DNA of 64,000 bases from Leishmania infantum JPCM5 (Eukaryota > Euglenozoa > Kinetoplastea > Trypanosomatida > Trypanosomatidae): assembly GCF_000002875.2 (NCBI RefSeq), contig NC_009412.2:819001-883000 (forward strand), read 5' to 3'. The translations under genes were made by a program, and so were the position numbers. Position 1 is the stretch's first letter; every line of letters begins with the position of its first letter. This document shows positions 20,903 to 30,633 of this stretch, one piece after another. The notes under the pieces were generated by a model, which saw nothing but the letters and a program-made list of their open reading frames with translations, ran no database searches and was not told where the DNA came from.

Positions 20903-23209
20903 ATGAGCATGGCTGAGCAAGAGATTAGGACTCAGAACTCATTTCCTCCTCTTTGGAAAGAGGTTGCTGGCGTCTGCAACACTGCATTTCAAAAGTTCAA
21001 AAAGCGTCCGTCCCAAAACCTATGCAAGGACTACAACAAACTCATTAGCCAGATATGCGAAGCACATGGGCTGGTTTACAACTTGACTGCATACCAGTGC
21101 TCAAACTATCCTGCCCTTGTTCGAGGTAGCAACTCTACACCTGTTGTTGGCGAAACAGTGGAAAGCACCCAAGTGCTTGTTGTTTACTACCTTCTGCGTG
21201 AGTTACTGAAGAAGCAAGTCAACAACGTAAAGTCGACGATACAGAAGGATTCGATATTATCATACTTGGACGCATATGAAAAGTACACAGCAGGGGGGAA
21301 TGTTGTGAAGTCGATTTTCACGTATCTTCACTGGACCTGGCAAAAGAGAGGCCTGCCAGCTGAGCACATTATTCAGCCTACGGAAATTGTTGTCGGTCAC
21401 TTGTGGATGGATGTCATTTTGACTTCCGAGTTGAAGGAGTCGTTCAGAGCGAAGGTGAACGAAATTGTCTGCCGTGTCCGATCAGGCGGCCCGACCAGCG
21501 TAGGCGAAATGGAGAGCGTCAAGCGCTTTTCTCTCAATCTTGGATGCTCTACTGACGTCCGGCTGACCCTGTATTCCTCCGTGGTCGAAGAAACGTACCT
21601 GAAAAGTCTTGCTTCCTTCTATTGCGCGAAAAGGCCTGGCTTCAAAGCGCTTGGTGTTGTTGAGTACATCAATCAATGCGTCAAGGCCGTGAAAAAGGAG
21701 GACGTATTAGCACGCTGCTTCCTGATCCGATCCTCGTACGAGCAAGTGAGCGAATCTGTTTTGCGAATTCTCATTCACGAAGAGAAAAACTATCTTTTGC
21801 CTTTCTGCAAAAAGTGCATTGATCCATCTGATGGTAACGATCCGTTGTCCAGCAAGAAATCATTGTCGGCTCTCTACGATCTACTCGGCGGTGGCGAAGA
21901 GGAGTCGTGGATGGAGGATTTGCTGACAGAAACGGTTTCGGAGTACGCTGATCGGGAGCTCAAGAAGACAAGTGATTCATCTGAGGCATCGTCCATTTTG
22001 CGAATTTTGAAGAAGGCTCAGCAAACATTTGAGATGACGATTTCCGGTATTTTTGGTCACCAACCACGTCTCATTCGGGCTGTTTACGACGGAATTCAGG
22101 CCAATTTGGCAGCACTCGAAAAGCCAACCGCTACTGAGGATAATGCAGCGAAAATTGCGAAGCGTCTCGCCAAATACGCAGCTGAAGAAATTAAGAGCAT
22201 GCCCATTGATGAACTGCGTCGGACGAACAACTGGATCGCCGTCATTTACCGTCTCTGCACTAGGCAGGATGTATTTCACCTGTCTTACACTCGGTTTTTG
22301 CAAGAGCGCCTCTTGACAAATATTTTTGGCACTGTAAAGCAAAGCGAAATCGCGGTGCGTGAGGAGAGTATGCTGTCGAGTCTTCTCATCAAAGACAAGA
22401 ACTTTGCCTTCATTTTCAATTGCATGCGCATGCTTAATGACGCCCGCCGAAACGACTCGAAAAGAGCAGAACGAGTGCAGGAGCTGCTGGTGAAGCCATA
22501 CATATTAACGGCGTTCGCGTGGGGAGAGTCGCGCCGCTCTTCGGATATGGGCCGCAGTTCTGTTCCCTTTGAATTGCAGTCTGTCATCTCTCACGACATC
22601 GACGCCTACTCTGCGCTGCAAAACGGGCGCAAGCTGCTTTTTTCACCGGAGCACTCTGGCGCTCGTGTGAGAATGAGCGTTTCAAACAAAGCCGCGTCGT
22701 TTTCGCTCCTGGTTTCACTCCTGCAGATGCGCTACTTGCTGGTAATGAACAAAATGAGCGAATGGTCCGCTGACGAGCTGTGTTCTCAAACCCGCACAAG
22801 TCTAGAGGAGTGCAAGCGGGCGTTGACGCCTTTTGTACAAACTGGGCTGCTGCAGGAAACAGCACAACATGTGTTTAATCTGGATCCAAACATTTTAGCG
22901 TTACAGAGTGGCGAGGAGAAAATGTACGACCTCCGCTACATAGAGCTGGGGTCTCAACAGAGTAATCCGGAGAAGAACAGCTTTTTTCTGCGCGGAGAAA
23001 AATCTCATGTTTTATCGATTGAAGGTGCTGTTATGCGGCTGCTGAAAGAACTAGGCCCACTCTCACTGGATGTCATAATTAGTAAAGTTTCTGCTTCATT
23101 GGGTAAGCTATCGGTGCAGCGAAGGGACATTAAGAAGGTACTTGAGAAACTTGTTGAGCGCGAATACGTGGAGCGTAGCGAGGACAACTGTTTTTCATTT
23201 ATTCCTTAA
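20903..23209 (+). CDS. Cullin-family protein 1
   Basis: The start chosen is the ATG at 20903 (MSMAEQEIRTQNSFPPLWKE), because upstream in-frame codons read like pyrimidine-rich leader. The protein then has 768 residues, the usual cullin size. The N-terminal half shows weak cullin-repeat helices (PPLWKEVAGVC, LCKDYNKLISQICEAHGLVY). The middle has the cullin-homology stretch (FHLSYTRFLQERLLTN, FAFIFNCMRMLNDARR, FSLLVSLLQMRYLLVM). The C terminus has the winged helix IEGAVMRLLKELGPLS with a Lys in the neddylation position, ending RDIKKVLEKLVEREYVERSE. Cullins scaffold RING-type ubiquitin ligases. Divergence from the canonical cullins is high, so the subtype cannot be set. It is the first plus-strand gene after the switch, and a SIDER lies in its 3'UTR. 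Confidence 0.88.
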   Translation: MSMAEQEIRTQNSFPPLWKEVAGVCNTAFQKFKKRPSQNLCKDYNKLISQICEAHGLVYNLTAYQCSNYPALVRGSNSTPVVGETVESTQVLVVYYLLRELLKKQVNNVKSTIQKDSILSYLDAYEKYTAGGNVVKSIFTYLHWTWQKRGLPAEHIIQPTEIVVGHLWMDVILTSELKESFRAKVNEIVCRVRSGGPTSVGEMESVKRFSLNLGCSTDVRLTLYSSVVEETYLKSLASFYCAKRPGFKALGVVEYINQCVKAVKKEDVLARCFLIRSSYEQVSESVLRILIHEEKNYLLPFCKKCIDPSDGNDPLSSKKSLSALYDLLGGGEEESWMEDLLTETVSEYADRELKKTSDSSEASSILRILKKAQQTFEMTISGIFGHQPRLIRAVYDGIQANLAALEKPTATEDNAAKIAKRLAKYAAEEIKSMPIDELRRTNNWIAVIYRLCTRQDVFHLSYTRFLQERLLTNIFGTVKQSEIAVREESMLSSLLIKDKNFAFIFNCMRMLNDARRNDSKRAERVQELLVKPYILTAFAWGESRRSSDMGRSSVPFELQSVISHDIDAYSALQNGRKLLFSPEHSGARVRMSVSNKAASFSLLVSLLQMRYLLVMNKMSEWSADELCSQTRTSLEECKRALTPFVQTGLLQETAQHVFNLDPNILALQSGEEKMYDLRYIELGSQQSNPEKNSFFLRGEKSHVLSIEGAVMRLLKELGPLSLDVIISKVSASLGKLSVQRRDIKKVLEKLVEREYVERSEDNCFSFIP

Positions 23210-23465
23210 GCGTATCGTCAACACCATGGCTTTTACTTTCCTGTCTTTTGCACTTTTTACTCTTGTTTTTGACAATTGTTTTCCCCCTTTTTTTTACCAC
23301 GGCGATCAGCAAAACAAAGAAAAAGTTCGTGGATCTCGGACTGTTTCTTGTTCGACTATGATCGATTTGCGTGCACCTAGCACCAAATCCCATCACAGGG
23401 TAGAACATCCTCGCCAAAGCAAAGCGTGAATTGTAGAAACTCTTTCGTTCGTACGTACTTCAAGA

Positions 23466-24023
23466 CCAAGGTGATGGGCGACACCTCAGCGTGGTATCTG
23501 GGCCCAGTGCCCACTCTCTCTGTGGGGAAGCCAAGCAGCCCCTATTCCTGCCACTGCACAACCACCTCTGGTGGTGACAGGGTCAGGTGCGCGTGACGTA
23601 GGGACGTCAGAGCGATGTATCACTGCCGATGCCCGCAGTGTCCGGTGCTGGACGGCGTGGCGCCGGAGCGACCCGCGGCCGCGCACACGTTTTCGCCATC
23701 CACAGGATGGGCGGAGTGTCGGCGTGACTCGAACGCGTCCCACCCCCGGCCCTCACTGCCCACTGGGGGCGGGGTGAGTCTGGGCCCCCCGAGAGGGATG
23801 CCCCGGGTGATGGCCAGCATAATGTGCGTGGCTGTGGGGCGACCTGTGGGGCGGGGTTGGGTAAGGTTCGAGGAAGAAGCCATGCACCGATGACCGGGTC
23901 TGGGCATTGCTGCACCTCGTGTGCCTACGGCTGTCTCGCGCCGCGCGACGGGGCCTGTGACCGGCCGGGCAGAGATGAGCTTAGCTCTTGTTGTGTGGTG
24001 GCATGGACACGTTGAAAAAAAAA
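23466..24023 (+). mobile_element. SIDER-like retroposon, copy 3 (A tail present)
   Basis: A plus-strand copy of the repeat. It begins near GGTGATGGGCGACACCTCAG and ends GGACACGTTG followed by A9 (24015-24023), the clearest poly-A tail among the copies. The first bases of the hallmark are altered, so the P1 pairing seen in copies 1 and 4 is lost. It has the short six-base C/G run and GAGTCTGGGCC shared with copy 2. It lies in sense between the two cullin genes, in the 3'UTR of the first. Confidence 0.87.
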
Positions 24024-24150
24024 TCTTTACTTTGCTCCCCTTCTGTGACTCTTTTGTCATGTGCCACTTATGCCTACATATTCGCATGAAAACGAAGGTA
24101 GGTTTGCCTCTGTGTCGTAGATCACCTTTTCTCAACTGCTGATCAAAGAC

Positions 24151-26466
24151 ATGAGCTGCTGTAGGGAGCTCGAGCACTCTCTGAACGATCTTTTGATCGA
24201 TTCAGTTTCCGTGCCTTTTGACTTCCCCAACTTGTGGAAAGAAGTTGCGAGCAGGTGTGGTAGCATTTTGCAGTGGGAAACGACTTTTAGAGGCAAGGGC
24301 GCTGCACAAGACATGTGCAACACCGTGATGGATGCCTACCTCCTCGTTTACCATCTTATCTCACATCCGTGCAGCAATACACCCCTGGTGAAGGTAAACG
24401 GGAAGGAAATTTGGGAGGGCCAACAGATCATGGCTGTGTACTCCCTTCAAGGTGCAATTTTTGAGAAGCACTTGCTGAACAACGTGATGCCTGCTTTCTC
24501 TCAGGTTAGCAACGGCTCCACCATTCAGACGTATGTCCGCTCATGGCGTTCTTTTCTGGTAGCCGTCGTCAACATCAAAACCGTCTTTTCGTCGCTCGCC
24601 GACAAATGGTCTCTGCTGGGTTTGGTGGACAATCCGTTGGACAGGACGGAAGACATTGCTTTGAGGAAGTGGTCGAGCGTAGTGCTGACACCAAGGATGG
24701 TTTCCCAGCTCCGCAAAGAGCTCCGCGCACTTCTTGCAGATGAGCGTGCCGGCCACGGTGCTCCGGATCTATCCTTTGCCGTGGAAATCAAAGACGAACT
24801 GTCGATGCTTCCCGATTCAAACTACTATCGAAGTGTAGTAGAGGTGGACTATATTCGCGACATGTGCGATTACTGTTGGTCAAAAGTCCGCGGCGTCGTT
24901 GAGTCTGATCTCTTCACCTATGCAAAGCTGTGTCTGGGGCTGATTGAGGAGGAGGTGAAGCGCGCAGAAAGGTTCCTCACATCCAAGGACCACGCTGTGG
25001 ATCGGCTGGTGGAAACATTGGTGGACGATCGCATATCTGCCTTCGAGCGCGGCAGGCTTTCTCAGTGGCTTGGCTCGATTGGTCAACGCGAGACAGACGA
25101 GAAACTGCAGACGGTGTTTCACCTTCTGTGGTGGAGCAAGTGTAAGGGCGCACCTCTCATGGAGGGAATGTTCAAAGAGAGCGTAGCACAGCACACATCT
25201 ACTGCGCTGACTGGAACAGTACGCGCTGCAGGCGAAGGCACTGACGTGTACGCCGCCGTTATCGAGTGCTTTGCCTCTATTATTCGAAAGTACCGCGATG
25301 TCGTTATGACCATTTTCGACTACAACGGCTGCATGCTGGAGGCGATGGACGATGGGCTGCGGTGCGGCTTTACGAGTCTGCGTTCCTTTAACTACAAAAA
25401 ACTTGCTGACCGGCTGGCAGCGTTCTCCAATGCAATTCTGGGGAACACAGGGTCCACGAAGCTTCGTCTCGAGGATGTGGTGAGCGTGTACTACTTTTTG
25501 CCGGACGCCGAAAACGCCGCGAAGGATGTCTTCCTCGTCTCTTACCAGAAGCATCTCGCTAAGCGACTGCTCTTGCATCACTATGACGAGGCGAGAGAGC
25601 AGCGTTCGATGGAGCAGCTGGTGCAGATTAAACAAAGCCCTATCCTCTTCTGCTGCCGAAGTATGCTGAAGGCGACCACCACGCAGAGCATCTACGTCGG
25701 CGCTTCGAGCGTGAATGGGGTGAAGGTGAATCCCGCTTTGCTCTCGAGAGGAACTTGGCCGAGCCTTCCGCACACCTTAGCGAGTTCCGGTGTATCTGAT
25801 TCCGTACTGCGTCAGATCGAAGGAGCACAGCGCATCTGCAGCACGCGGCGGCATGGGCAAAGGATCGAGTTTTCGGCGCCCTACTCCTCTGCCGTGATAC
25901 GGATGCTCCGACCAGCAGGGTCGACTGCGGCGGGAGACTCGGTCCAGTTGAAGGTTTCGTTCTTGCAAATGTGCATCATTGATCACTTCAACGCGAAATC
26001 GCAGTGCACTGTGCAAGAGCTATGCGAATCCCTCCAAGTATCGGAGGTGGAGTGCGCCTTTGCCTTGAATCCGTTGGTAAGTGCCACAGTTCTCAAGCTT
26101 TCGGGAGCAATGGAACCGAGCTCCATCGTATCGCTTGGCCCATGTGATAGCTCGATTGGTGATGTGATCAACGTGATGCCGCTGGAGTTTCACAGCTTCG
26201 CTCACCGCGTCGTTGTCAAATCTCACGAGCAGCGCACGCTTCAGAGCGCGGCAAAGGCCAATCCTCAAAGGATGGAGAGCCAAGTTGTGCATACGCTGAA
26301 GCAAAGTGGCTCGAAGACGGCCGAGGAGCTGATGAAATTTCTCACCTCTGCGATGCAGCCTCTCATCGTGTCGCGCGGCGAGCTGAAGCGCGTGCTGGAA
26401 AAGCTCATTGAGCGCGGTCTTCTTGTCCGAGATGACTCTCAGCGCAAGTTCGTGTACTCGCCGTAG
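24151..26466 (+). CDS. Cullin-family protein 2
   Basis: The 771-residue protein is a second, strongly diverged cullin directly downstream of the first. It shows the same landmarks: LPNLWKE-like N terminus (FDFPNLWKEVASRCG), LVYHLISHPCSN matching LVYNLTAYQCSN of the neighbour, VFLVSYQKHLAKRLLLHHYD in the cullin-homology region, and VQLKVSFLQMCIIDHFNAK. The C-terminal winged helix MESQVVHTLKQSGSKTAEEL has a Lys at the neddylation position, with the final block GELKRVLEKLIERGLLVRDD. Colinear landmarks suggest an old tandem duplication, which is inference. It would scaffold a ubiquitin ligase, partners unknown. The start ATG at 24151 follows the retroposon A tail by about 130 bases. Confidence 0.88.
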   Translation: MSCCRELEHSLNDLLIDSVSVPFDFPNLWKEVASRCGSILQWETTFRGKGAAQDMCNTVMDAYLLVYHLISHPCSNTPLVKVNGKEIWEGQQIMAVYSLQGAIFEKHLLNNVMPAFSQVSNGSTIQTYVRSWRSFLVAVVNIKTVFSSLADKWSLLGLVDNPLDRTEDIALRKWSSVVLTPRMVSQLRKELRALLADERAGHGAPDLSFAVEIKDELSMLPDSNYYRSVVEVDYIRDMCDYCWSKVRGVVESDLFTYAKLCLGLIEEEVKRAERFLTSKDHAVDRLVETLVDDRISAFERGRLSQWLGSIGQRETDEKLQTVFHLLWWSKCKGAPLMEGMFKESVAQHTSTALTGTVRAAGEGTDVYAAVIECFASIIRKYRDVVMTIFDYNGCMLEAMDDGLRCGFTSLRSFNYKKLADRLAAFSNAILGNTGSTKLRLEDVVSVYYFLPDAENAAKDVFLVSYQKHLAKRLLLHHYDEAREQRSMEQLVQIKQSPILFCCRSMLKATTTQSIYVGASSVNGVKVNPALLSRGTWPSLPHTLASSGVSDSVLRQIEGAQRICSTRRHGQRIEFSAPYSSAVIRMLRPAGSTAAGDSVQLKVSFLQMCIIDHFNAKSQCTVQELCESLQVSEVECAFALNPLVSATVLKLSGAMEPSSIVSLGPCDSSIGDVINVMPLEFHSFAHRVVVKSHEQRTLQSAAKANPQRMESQVVHTLKQSGSKTAEELMKFLTSAMQPLIVSRGELKRVLEKLIERGLLVRDDSQRKFVYSP

Positions 26467-27248
26467 GAACGGTGGCCTTGGACCATCGGTGGCTACCGGG
26501 TCCATGAGTCTCAGTGCCACGCACGTAGCCTTGTTAGCAGCGGAGATGCTCGTGCAGAGTGCAAGGTGCTGCAGCACACCACTTTCCCCCTTTTTTGTGA
26601 GAAGGATTGGTGAGGTTTCGATGAACTCCTGCGCTCGGTTGAGTTGGCACCTTTTTTTTTTCGCTTTGTCTGTTTCCGCTATGGCGGGAGCGGGGCACTT
26701 CGACTTTGCATTCTCTCCAAATTCGTTTGCTCCCTGCCTGAAACTACTGTTGTCATCGTTCCCGTTGTTGCGCAGTGCTACCGTGATCGAATGACATCTA
26801 TTGAATTCTTCTACTTATTACTGCGAACAGTTTTCTAGCAGTGATCACCAAAGAAAGGGAGATGCTGGTGCCGACAAACAGCACCAAAAAAAGAAGGAAA
26901 ACAGAGGCCGGGTGGCGCTGAGACGTTGTCTTGGGCACTTTCGCGCCTCACTGAGGCAATCGTGGCGGTGAGATGCTTTGCCAATGCTTTCCTCTGCCGT
27001 CGCGACAGAGAATCAAGAGTGCTGTGTGCGTGCTAGCTGACCCGAAGCTGTCCTTCTGAGGCAAGCTCCCTTCACGCGCACGCTCTTTTCAGCTACTAAT
27101 ACTCCCCTCTTCCATTTCTGCCTGCGACACTTTCCGTATCCTCGCCGGATTCCTTTGAATCTTGCTCAGCTCAGTTCTGTCTTTTTTTGCTTCCGTAAGA
27201 GGCACCACGTCAGAAATCATCCCTGAATTCTGCTGCGCGCTCCAACGG
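26467..27248. other. Intercistronic spacer
   Basis: No intact gene is seen. It covers the cullin 2 3'UTR and a pyrimidine-rich zone (T9 around 26651-26659) before the decayed rhodanese. Confidence 0.55.
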
Positions 27249-27802
27249 GCAGTGATACACAACATCGACGAGAAGGCTGCGCACGACCTCCTCGACAAGG
27301 GTCAAGTGTTTCTCCTGGATGTGCGAGAGACATCTGAGTACCGGCGCGAGCAACTTGACGGCGCCCATCTTTCTCCCCCTTGACCTCTCACGTAGAACAG
27401 GTTTTGAGCACGGGGGGGGGGGAGAGTAAGAACGCTACTCTCTGTGTTTACTGTTCCTTTGGAGGTTGCTTCTCGTTCGGAAGCAGTAAAGCTGTAGAGT
27501 TTCTCAAGAAGTCAAGTGCCACATGGGGCGATGTGACCGTGTACAACGTCGTCGGTGGCATGCCCGCGTGACGTATGACGGGCTATCCCGTTCTCCAGGG
27601 TAAGAAGTCCACCCTCCCCATCGTTTGGCAAGCTCATCTGAAAGCCAACGCGTTGATCCTATCCGGGCCGCCGCTCTCACATTTCTACCACCCCAGGTTC
27701 ATTGTTGTCCTATTCTGCGTTAGCTGCAGCCTATTTCTCTCTGGCGCTACCGACTTTTGCGGGATAGCGTTGCTGCTTCAGAAGCTTCCGTACAACCACT
27801 GA
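27249..27802 (+). pseudogene. Decayed bacterial-type rhodanese-DUF2892 gene (YgaP-like)
   Basis: Three consecutive pieces add up to the YgaP plan. Piece one (to about 27380) is a rhodanese N-terminal half: IDEKAAHDLLDKG, VFLLDVRETSEYRREQLDGA. It then hits a stop after a CCCCC run (27374-27378), and the reading moves to another frame (27380 onward): CVYCSFGGCFS around the expected catalytic Cys, then WGDVTVYNVVGGMPA. A TGA at 27569-27571 sits where family members usually have Trp. After it the same frame continues GYPVLQGKKSTLPI and a hydrophobic DUF2892-like tail (FYHPRFIVVLFCVSC, LSGATDFCGIALLLQKLPYN). No good start Met is seen. A one-base shift, a nonsense codon and an unusual active-site loop together argue for a dead gene, probably of bacterial origin. 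Confidence 0.8.
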
Positions 27803-28483
27803 GGGGATACAGCAAGGAAAGGCACTACAAATCTGTTGATCATCTTGCTCTCTGCTCTCCAGATAAAGCACGAACCACACAATCCTTCTCTGGGTTGTGG
27901 AAACAAAACTGACTCTTGCGTATACCTAACGCCTTCCCATTCTTTTTTTTTGTTGCCAACTTGTTGAGCGCTCGACTTATTGTTCCCAAATGAAAATCGC
28001 AACTGGAAGATCCGATGGAATAATGAGCAGCACTTTTCTCCCTTAGTGGCATACGCACTACCTCGTCTGCACACGCCAGCGCAGACTCGCTTACCAGTGG
28101 CCATCGCTCACAGGTGCGTGTCCCCTCTTTCCAACGAGACCGTAAGCCTGTGCACAAGACCCTCTTCTGTGTCAGCATTTACTCGCTAGAACGCAACGCC
28201 TCTTCCTTCTTTGTTTTCCCATCCTTTCCGCCCTCCACTTTCTGCACTCAAACTTTGCCCACCACCTACCTGGGTGCTCGTCCTTTTTCAGCGCGGTGCG
28301 TTGCATCCACACACTGTAACGCGTTGCGTCGTCGTTCTTTTACGTAGGTGCACAAGGCAATTAGCATTACGCAGCCCACAATCTTGCTGTGCTCTAGCGG
28401 AACAACATCACAGAAGAATCACTAAAGCCTTTGCTCTTTTCAAAAAGTAACTGCGTTGTATTTGTTCTTAGGTCCCTTCTCTC
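27803..28483. other. Spacer after the rhodanese pseudogene
   Basis: No gene is seen. Short frames lack coding character. It precedes two retroposon remnants. Confidence 0.5.
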
Positions 28484-28800
28484 TCTGATGATGCCGGCCA
28501 CCTCACCGCAGTATCACGGTGCAATACCCATTCTGTGGTGAAGCCGATAACCGGGAGCCTGGCCTCGGGTACGGTTGTGGTCTCTTGGTTCTGACGGACA
28601 ATTTTGGGCTGGCGCCGTGCGGAAGAGACATGCGATCATGACCACGTTTGCACCAGCTCACTACACATCGTTCCGGCGATGCAACGAATCTACTCCTTCA
28701 CCTACTGTTTTCTGCTTGTGCTGCGCTGCGGTGATGCTGAGTGTGACCATGAACCTAGCCTACGCTGCATGCAGTGGCGTTGAAATGGACACAAAGACGC
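28484..28800 (+). mobile_element. Degenerate SIDER-like element
   Basis: The stretch GCCGGCCACCTCACCGCAG, then TATCACGG, CAATACCC and TTCTGTGGTGAAGCCGATAA, follows the order of the SIDER/L1Tc 5' hallmark (GCCACCTCA, GTGGTATCAGGG, CAGTACCC, TCTGTGGGGAAGCC in the fresh copies) but with many changes. The rest cannot be aligned by eye, so the 3' limit is arbitrary. It is an old copy in sense orientation, in contrast to the young copies nearby. Confidence 0.6.
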
Positions 28801-28924
28801 CAAGCGGTGTTTGTGGGCCCGGTTCCCCCACATAGCCGACGTGTGGCAGAGGCAGGTGAACTGCGGTTGTGTATCTGTCTATTTGCTGACCTGTTTGTTC
28901 AACCATGAACACGTTAGAAGAAAT

Positions 28925-29477
28925 ACGTGTCCATGCCGCCACACAACAAGAGCTAAGCTCATTTCTGCCCGGCCGGTCACAGGCCCCGTCGCGCGGCGCG
29001 AGACAGCCGTAGGCACACGAGGTGCAGCAATGCCCAGACCCGGTCATCGGTGCATGGCTTCTGCCTCGAACCTTACCCAACCCCGCCCCACAGGTCGCCC
29101 CACAGCCACGCACATTATGCTGGCCATCACCCGGGGCATCCCTCTCGGGGGGGGGGGCCAGGCTCACCCCGCCCCCAGTGGGCAGTGAGGGCCGGGGGTG
29201 GGACGCGTTCGAGTCACGCCGACACTCCGCCCATCCTGTGGATGGCGAAAACGTGTGCGCGGCCGCGGGTCGCTCCGGCGCCACGCCGTCCAGCACCGGA
29301 CACTGCGGGCATCGGCAGTGATACATCGCTCTGACGTCCCTACGTCACGCGCACCTGACCCTGTCACCACCAGAGGTGGTTGTGCAGTGGCAGGAATAGG
29401 GGCTGCTTGGCTTCCCCACAGAGAGAGTGGGCACTGGGCCCTGATACCACGCTGAGGTGTCACCTATGTTATCAGGG
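28925..29477 (-). mobile_element. SIDER-like retroposon, copy 4 (5' end intact, antisense)
   Basis: Almost identical to copy 1. On the minus strand it starts CCCTGATAACATAGGTGACA and keeps the CCCTGATA/TATCAGGG pairing. It has an 11-base G run (29147-29157) followed by CCAGGCTC as in copy 1. At the 3' end it shares GGCATGGACACGT with copy 3 but lacks an A tail. It is opposite to the direction of the surrounding plus-strand unit. Confidence 0.87.
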
Positions 29478-30303
29478 ACAATGGACTTTAGGTGAGGAGC
29501 GCAATCAAGCACAGTGCAGGAAAGGTGCTGTTTAGGGTCTAGCTGTGCGAGGTAAAGAGAGGCGCGCAATCTTCACTACCTGCTCAGCTGTTTCGAGGGG
29601 GAAGAAATAGCGAAGCTGGTTTCACTGTGGCGTCTCTGATGTGGGGCGAGCTCGTGCACTCACCTCTGTCGAATGCTCAGTTGTTAGAGCACATCACAGC
29701 GCCAGGCTGCAATCAGCACTATCGAGACAACAAAAGAGCTTTACAGAGAAAAACAATATTGCGCATTTCCAACTCGCTAGTGATGATTCAAGTGGACGTC
29801 GGATGGGGCGAAGGACTGTCACCGTGCTCGCTCGTCTCCGGTTGTCAGATGACGGGTCCTTCGAGGGGCTCTTCACAGGCGATTACTCATTCGAAGTGTA
29901 GCAGCTGCCACGTGCAGCAAGTCTGGCAGGCGTTCTCAATGGCCCGACTTCCACGCTAAAAAAAGCGTTGCATTTGCTGTGGTTGGCGTCTATCCAAACC
30001 TCATCAGATACCTCCGCCCTTCTCTTTTATGAATGGCTCTCTCTCTGGTGAACCCTCTCTCTTCTTCCCACTCATGCATATCAGCGTACCGACCTTGTTG
30101 GCGCTCGTAGTACCTCGCCCTTCTTGAGCAGGCGCACCCTCTCCCTCGCCGGCAGCTCGCTTCTTCCACAATCTGCCTACTGTAACACCTGTTGATCTCG
30201 CACGCTCAATACTACTTCCGAAACCGTGTCACAACACTCGTTGAGAGGTCTGGCAAGCAGGAGCAAACAGAAGTGCCTTTTCTTCGACCTCTTTGAAAGA
30301 AAA
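29478..30303. other. Spacer before the LC8 gene
   Basis: No gene is seen. Its last 300 bases are rich in pyrimidines (for example CTCTCTCTCTGG and CCTTCTCTTTT runs near 30010-30060) and would supply the trans-splice site of the LC8 gene. Confidence 0.55.
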
Positions 30304-30576
30304 ATGACGCAAGTACCTGGCGCGACGGTGAAGCTATCCGAGATGCCTAAGGAGATGGAGAACTTTGCCATTTTCTGTGCACAGGAGGGGCTCGCGAAAC
30401 TGCGAACTGCGCAGGAGCTGGCCAGCTTTATTCGAAAGGAGTTCGAAAAAAAGTATGGCCCGACGTGGAACTGCTTTGTTGGCCGGAACTTTGGTAGCTT
30501 TGTCACGCACGAAGAGGGCAACTACGTGTACTTCTACGTTGGTCAAACCGGTGTTCTGCTTTTCAAGTCGTCTTAG
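30304..30576 (+). CDS. Dynein light chain LC8 type
   Basis: The 90-residue protein is a typical LC8/DYNLL chain: KLSEMPKEMENFAI, FIRKEFEKKYGPTWNCFVGR, NFGSFVTHEE, and YVYFYVGQTGVLLFKS. LC8 dimers bind the intermediate chains of cytoplasmic and axonemal dynein and many other partners. The ATG at 30304 (MTQVPGATVK) gives the standard length, and the open frame upstream is leader. The conserved family Lys/Tyr/Thr residues of the peptide groove (GPTW, NFGS, YFY) are present. Trypanosomatids carry several LC8 genes, so the exact paralogue is not assigned. Confidence 0.95.
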   Translation: MTQVPGATVKLSEMPKEMENFAIFCAQEGLAKLRTAQELASFIRKEFEKKYGPTWNCFVGRNFGSFVTHEEGNYVYFYVGQTGVLLFKSS

Positions 30577-30599
30577 TGATTTTTGGCGAATGGCATAGT

Positions 30600-30633
<34 letters not shown>

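Noticed and set aside
23607..23915. Conserved roughly 90-100 codon frames repeated in all four retroposon copies, both strands
   Set aside because: Conserved only because the DNA copies are nearly identical; no reverse transcriptase or other domain, and frames shift with the G-run length.
24880..25773. A 297-codon minus-strand frame inside cullin 2
   Set aside because: Antisense to a well supported cullin; His/Leu/Arg-rich shadow.
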